The notes under the pieces are model-generated. The model saw only the letters and a list, made by a program, of their open reading frames with translations, ran no database searches and was not told the DNA's origin. A DNA stretch of 24,229 bases, taken from positions 1-24,229 of the IMG/VR virus record IMGVR_UViG_3300025322_000159; one strand, written 5' to 3'. Positions within the stretch are counted from its first letter, which is position 1, and the number at the start of each line of letters is the position of its first letter. Position numbers and translations under genes: made by a program. This document shows, one piece after another, positions 22,022 to 24,229 of the stretch. Origin of the DNA: a virus.

Positions 22022-23356
22022 TCATGAGGCAAGTCTAACGGCCCATTCTGGCCGATGTACAGCAAATCCGCCCAAAACATCCAATCTCGTTATCGTAGCC
22101 GAACTCATGATGTCATAACCCGTAACGATTCGCATCGAGATTCCTTCCTCGCTGACGCGGGTTGCGCGGCAGTTCGGCATGTCGATGGGGAGGTCGGCGG
22201 TACCGAGTGTGAATGCCGATTCGTGGAAAGCCATGTTCTGCGGGCTGACCGTGGATGCCGCGCCGGTCGTGAACACCACGGCTGCGGTGGCGCTGGTTGC
22301 CACAACGGCTACGGTGCCGTATGCGGTAGTCGGGCCGACTACCTTGGGCGGGTTGCTGACGACCACGTTGTTGGCGCCGGTTGCCAGGGTGACCGCTTCG
22401 GCCACGACGAACTGGTACAGGATGCCGGTGTTCTGCTGGTTGTCGGGGTTGACCGCGTAGACGTTGGCGACAGTGAACGCGTCGCCCGGGACCAGGGTTT
22501 TGGTGTTGTCGCCGGAAGCCGCCGTGAAGACCATGGTTGCCGAGGGTGTTGCACCGGCTGTCCATGCGACCGTGGTGGTGGTCTCGGCACCGGAGATGGC
22601 GCGGGTACCGCTGGTGAAGGAGTAGACGTTCTGATCCTTGGCGAACTGGAAGCCGAGAGCATCACCCAGGTATCCTTTGCGGTACTGCTCGGCCATCAGA
22701 CCCTGCGGGTTGAACAGGCCCGACAGGCTGGCGACCGAGCTGGCGTGTGCAGCCGAGTTGAGGACCATGTGACGGTTGCCGTCGTTCGGGGCACACTGGT
22801 TGTCCAGCAGCAGGCCGGCGTTCAGGAATGCGGTCGGCGCATTGTACTGCAAGAGACCCGCAGCCGATCCGCCCGCCGTGCCGATGGTGGTACCGGGGGT
22901 GCCGATGACGGTGTTGATCGGGCCGGCGCCCGGGCAGGCGTAGGAGCCGAGGCTGTTGGCGGTCGGGTAGAGACCGGTGCAGGCAGCCACATGGCACTCC
23001 AGGTCCATCTGCGATGCCATCTTGCTGATCGCCGGCACGATGTACTGCTTACGGAACTCTTCGATGTGCAGTGTGCGCTCGACATCGCTGAAAGACATCG
23101 GGATGGTCCAGAAGCGGTTGAGGGTCAGGGGTACCGTCTCGTCGGTCTGACCCTGCGGTACGATGGCCGGTCCCTGCTGGACGGTCCAGCGTTTCGGTTT
23201 CTTGACGTTGATCGTGTTGCCGATCTGAGCGCCGGAACGAGCGAACTCGCTGGAATACTGCTTGCGAACGCCTTTCAGGAAGCCGATGGTGTTCTGAAAC
23301 TCCATCATGGCCTCTTTCGCGATCACCGCGTCCGTTAAAATTACGTTACTACCCAT
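22022..23356 (-). CDS. Major capsid protein, P22 coat type
   Basis: The 444-aa protein opens MGSNVILTDAVIAKEAMMEF and has the expected pattern: an N-arm, RSGAQIGNTINVKKPKRWTV, and a spine helix region PMSFSDVERTLHIEEF followed by YIVPAISKMASQMDLE. A middle region with GALGFQFAK-like strands and a beta-rich I-domain-like stretch follows, and the protein ends EWAVRLAS. In P22 the coat forms the T=7 shell around the scaffold. Length (444 versus about 430 in P22) and position after the scaffold agree. The stop is close to the oppositely oriented HNH gene. AAAAGGAGAAATACC precedes the ATG, one of the strongest sites in the window, as expected for the most abundant protein. Confidence 0.9.
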   Translation of the reverse strand: MGSNVILTDAVIAKEAMMEFQNTIGFLKGVRKQYSSEFARSGAQIGNTINVKKPKRWTVQQGPAIVPQGQTDETVPLTLNRFWTIPMSFSDVERTLHIEEFRKQYIVPAISKMASQMDLECHVAACTGLYPTANSLGSYACPGAGPINTVIGTPGTTIGTAGGSAAGLLQYNAPTAFLNAGLLLDNQCAPNDGNRHMVLNSAAHASSVASLSGLFNPQGLMAEQYRKGYLGDALGFQFAKDQNVYSFTSGTRAISGAETTTTVAWTAGATPSATMVFTAASGDNTKTLVPGDAFTVANVYAVNPDNQQNTGILYQFVVAEAVTLATGANNVVVSNPPKVVGPTTAYGTVAVVATSATAAVVFTTGAASTVSPQNMAFHESAFTLGTADLPIDMPNCRATRVSEEGISMRIVTGYDIMSSATITRLDVLGGFAVHRPEWAVRLAS

Positions 23357-23374
23357 GGTATTTCTCCTTTTATT

Positions 23375-24229
23375 TTACCTGCGTAGAGGTCTCATTGATG
23401 CTTGGCGGTGTGCGACATACTCCTTGTAGCTAGCCGTCTCAGGGTCAAACGGTTGTGGGCTTACACCCAATGGCACCGTGGCAATCGGCTCGGGTGCCTG
23501 GGATACTGCGCGGGGCGGTGCCGGTGCCGGTTTGTTGGCGAGGGTGGCGGCGATCTGCCCGAGTGCCATTGCAGCCTGGATCGGCGGCAGGGCGTTGATG
23601 CGGTTGCATTCAGCCAGGTTGGTCCCGAGGTAGTACGCCACGTCGGCGCCGTTCTCGCTGGACTTGATGACCTCGGCAACGGTGGCTGACTGACCGAATG
23701 CCGGATTGCTGATCACCTCTTGGAAGTCGGGGTAGCGTGTGACCGCTGTGACCCGCTGCTTCTCCCACTTGGTGTCCGTCTCCTGTTGAGTGCGCTGTTG
23801 CACCAGGTGCTGGTCGCGCTGCTCGATGCGCTGTAGGACGTTGTGTTCGGCCAGTTTGACGATGTACTGACGGTCGGCTGCCTGAAAATCATCCCATGAC
23901 TCGTAGTCATCGGACTTGGGTGCGACCGGTGGACCTGACGGTGCGACCGGCTCGGCGGGCGGTGCCGGTGTGGCTGCGGCAAGTTGCCCACGGAGAAATG
24001 CCGCTTCCTCGCGTGCCTGTCGTAGCTGCTCGTCGCGCTCCTGTCGTTTTCGCCGTTCCGCTGCCGCCGCTGCCTTGAGTCCCGTTGTGCTATCAGGCTC
24101 AGCGGGTGGCTCGACCGGTGCCGGGGGGTCGGTGAGCGCAGGGTCGGTCGGTGGCTCGGCTGGTGCCGGGGTTACCGGCTCGACAGGTGCTACAGGCTCC
24201 GTGGTGGTGGTCACACTCCCGTCAGTAAC
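23375..24229 (-). CDS. Scaffolding protein, 5' end possibly beyond the right edge
   Basis: The frame is open to the last base. A GTG at 24214 would give 279 aa, but its GGGAGT is too close to act well, so the true start may lie outside. The N-terminal third is Pro/Glu/Thr-rich and probably disordered. A charged helix (AAAAERRKRQERDEQLRQAR) begins at about residue 50, a helical body follows, and the C-terminus is basic (KEYVAHRQASMRPLRR). In P22-like scaffolds a basic C-terminal helix-turn-helix binds the coat protein. The gene lies immediately before the coat gene, as in P22. Confidence 0.8.
   Translation of the reverse strand, partial: VTDGSVTTTTEPVAPVEPVTPAPAEPPTDPALTDPPAPVEPPAEPDSTTGLKAAAAAERRKRQERDEQLRQAREEAAFLRGQLAAATPAPPAEPVAPSGPPVAPKSDDYESWDDFQAADRQYIVKLAEHNVLQRIEQRDQHLVQQRTQQETDTKWEKQRVTAVTRYPDFQEVISNPAFGQSATVAEVIKSSENGADVAYYLGTNLAECNRINALPPIQAAMALGQIAATLANKPAPAPPRAVSQAPEPIATVPLGVSPQPFDPETASYKEYVAHRQASMRPLRR

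Noticed and set aside
22055-23338. Long open frame (427 codons) on the plus strand across the coat gene
   Set aside because: It is antisense to a well-recognised coat protein, has the Gly/Arg/Val/Asp-rich composition typical of a shadow frame in GC-rich coding DNA, and has no ribosome binding site.
1-24229. tRNA, rRNA, integrase or attachment sites
   Set aside because: No cloverleaf-like sequence, recombinase gene or matching att-type repeat was seen on either strand.

Overview
The window is a segment of a tailed double-stranded DNA phage genome, most likely a podovirus. It is built around a P22-like virion assembly and ejection module, almost all of it on the minus strand. The minus-strand order from right to left is scaffold, P22-type coat protein, gp4-like tail accessory factor, gp10-like tail hub, a small tail protein, three large ejection proteins in the gp7/gp20/gp16 positions, and a tail-spike head-binding adapter. 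This is the gene order of the P22 late structural region. Terminase, portal, lysis and replication genes are not visible. Both edges cut through genes: the scaffold frame is open at the right edge, and a membrane protein runs off the left edge. The host is probably Gram-negative, judging from the P22-type architecture and the clear Sec signal peptides. I cannot name it. DNA is moderately GC-rich with several AT-richer islands.

Layout from right (upstream) to left (downstream): scaffold (24229-23375) and coat protein (23356-22022); an HNH homing-type endonuclease on the opposite strand (21319-22008); a 74-aa small structural-like protein and a 39-aa Lys/Pro microprotein, then a hairpin; a GT-A-like glycosyltransferase with a C-terminal zinc ribbon; a 115-aa protein with a YKPRP tail; gp4-like factor; then a cassette of about 7.7 kb that is foreign to the P22 plan (18917-11239). 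Most proteins in that cassette begin with an N-terminal export signal or membrane segment: a 117-aa secreted protein, a 459-aa ASH/lectin-like protein, a 574-aa propeller-like protein with a chitobiase-type C-terminal domain, a 93-aa unknown, a 1099-aa beta-helix spike-like protein, a 38-aa membrane peptide and a 146-aa secreted protein. Then come the gp10-like hub, a small tail protein, a cupin-SET fusion, the gp7-like and gp20-like ejection proteins, a 60-aa CxxC protein, a PP-loop (PAPS-reductase-like) enzyme, the gp16-like ejection protein with an embedded ADP-ribosyltransferase-like domain, the head-binding adapter, and three small proteins.

Genes are tightly packed. Many junctions are ATGA stop/start overlaps, and most starts carry strong AGGAG-type ribosome binding sites, some nearly identical (AGGAGAATACCAATG). 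This points to long co-transcribed late mRNAs with translational coupling. Core genes build the capsid, tail hub and ejectosome. The accessory genes (glycosyltransferase, SET, ADP-ribosyltransferase domain, PP-loop enzyme, exported cassette) look like modules for modifying the virion, the host or the cell surface, grafted onto the assembly operon. The exported cassette and the cupin-SET gene are the most unusual content. All family assignments are from reading the sequence by eye; no database search was run.
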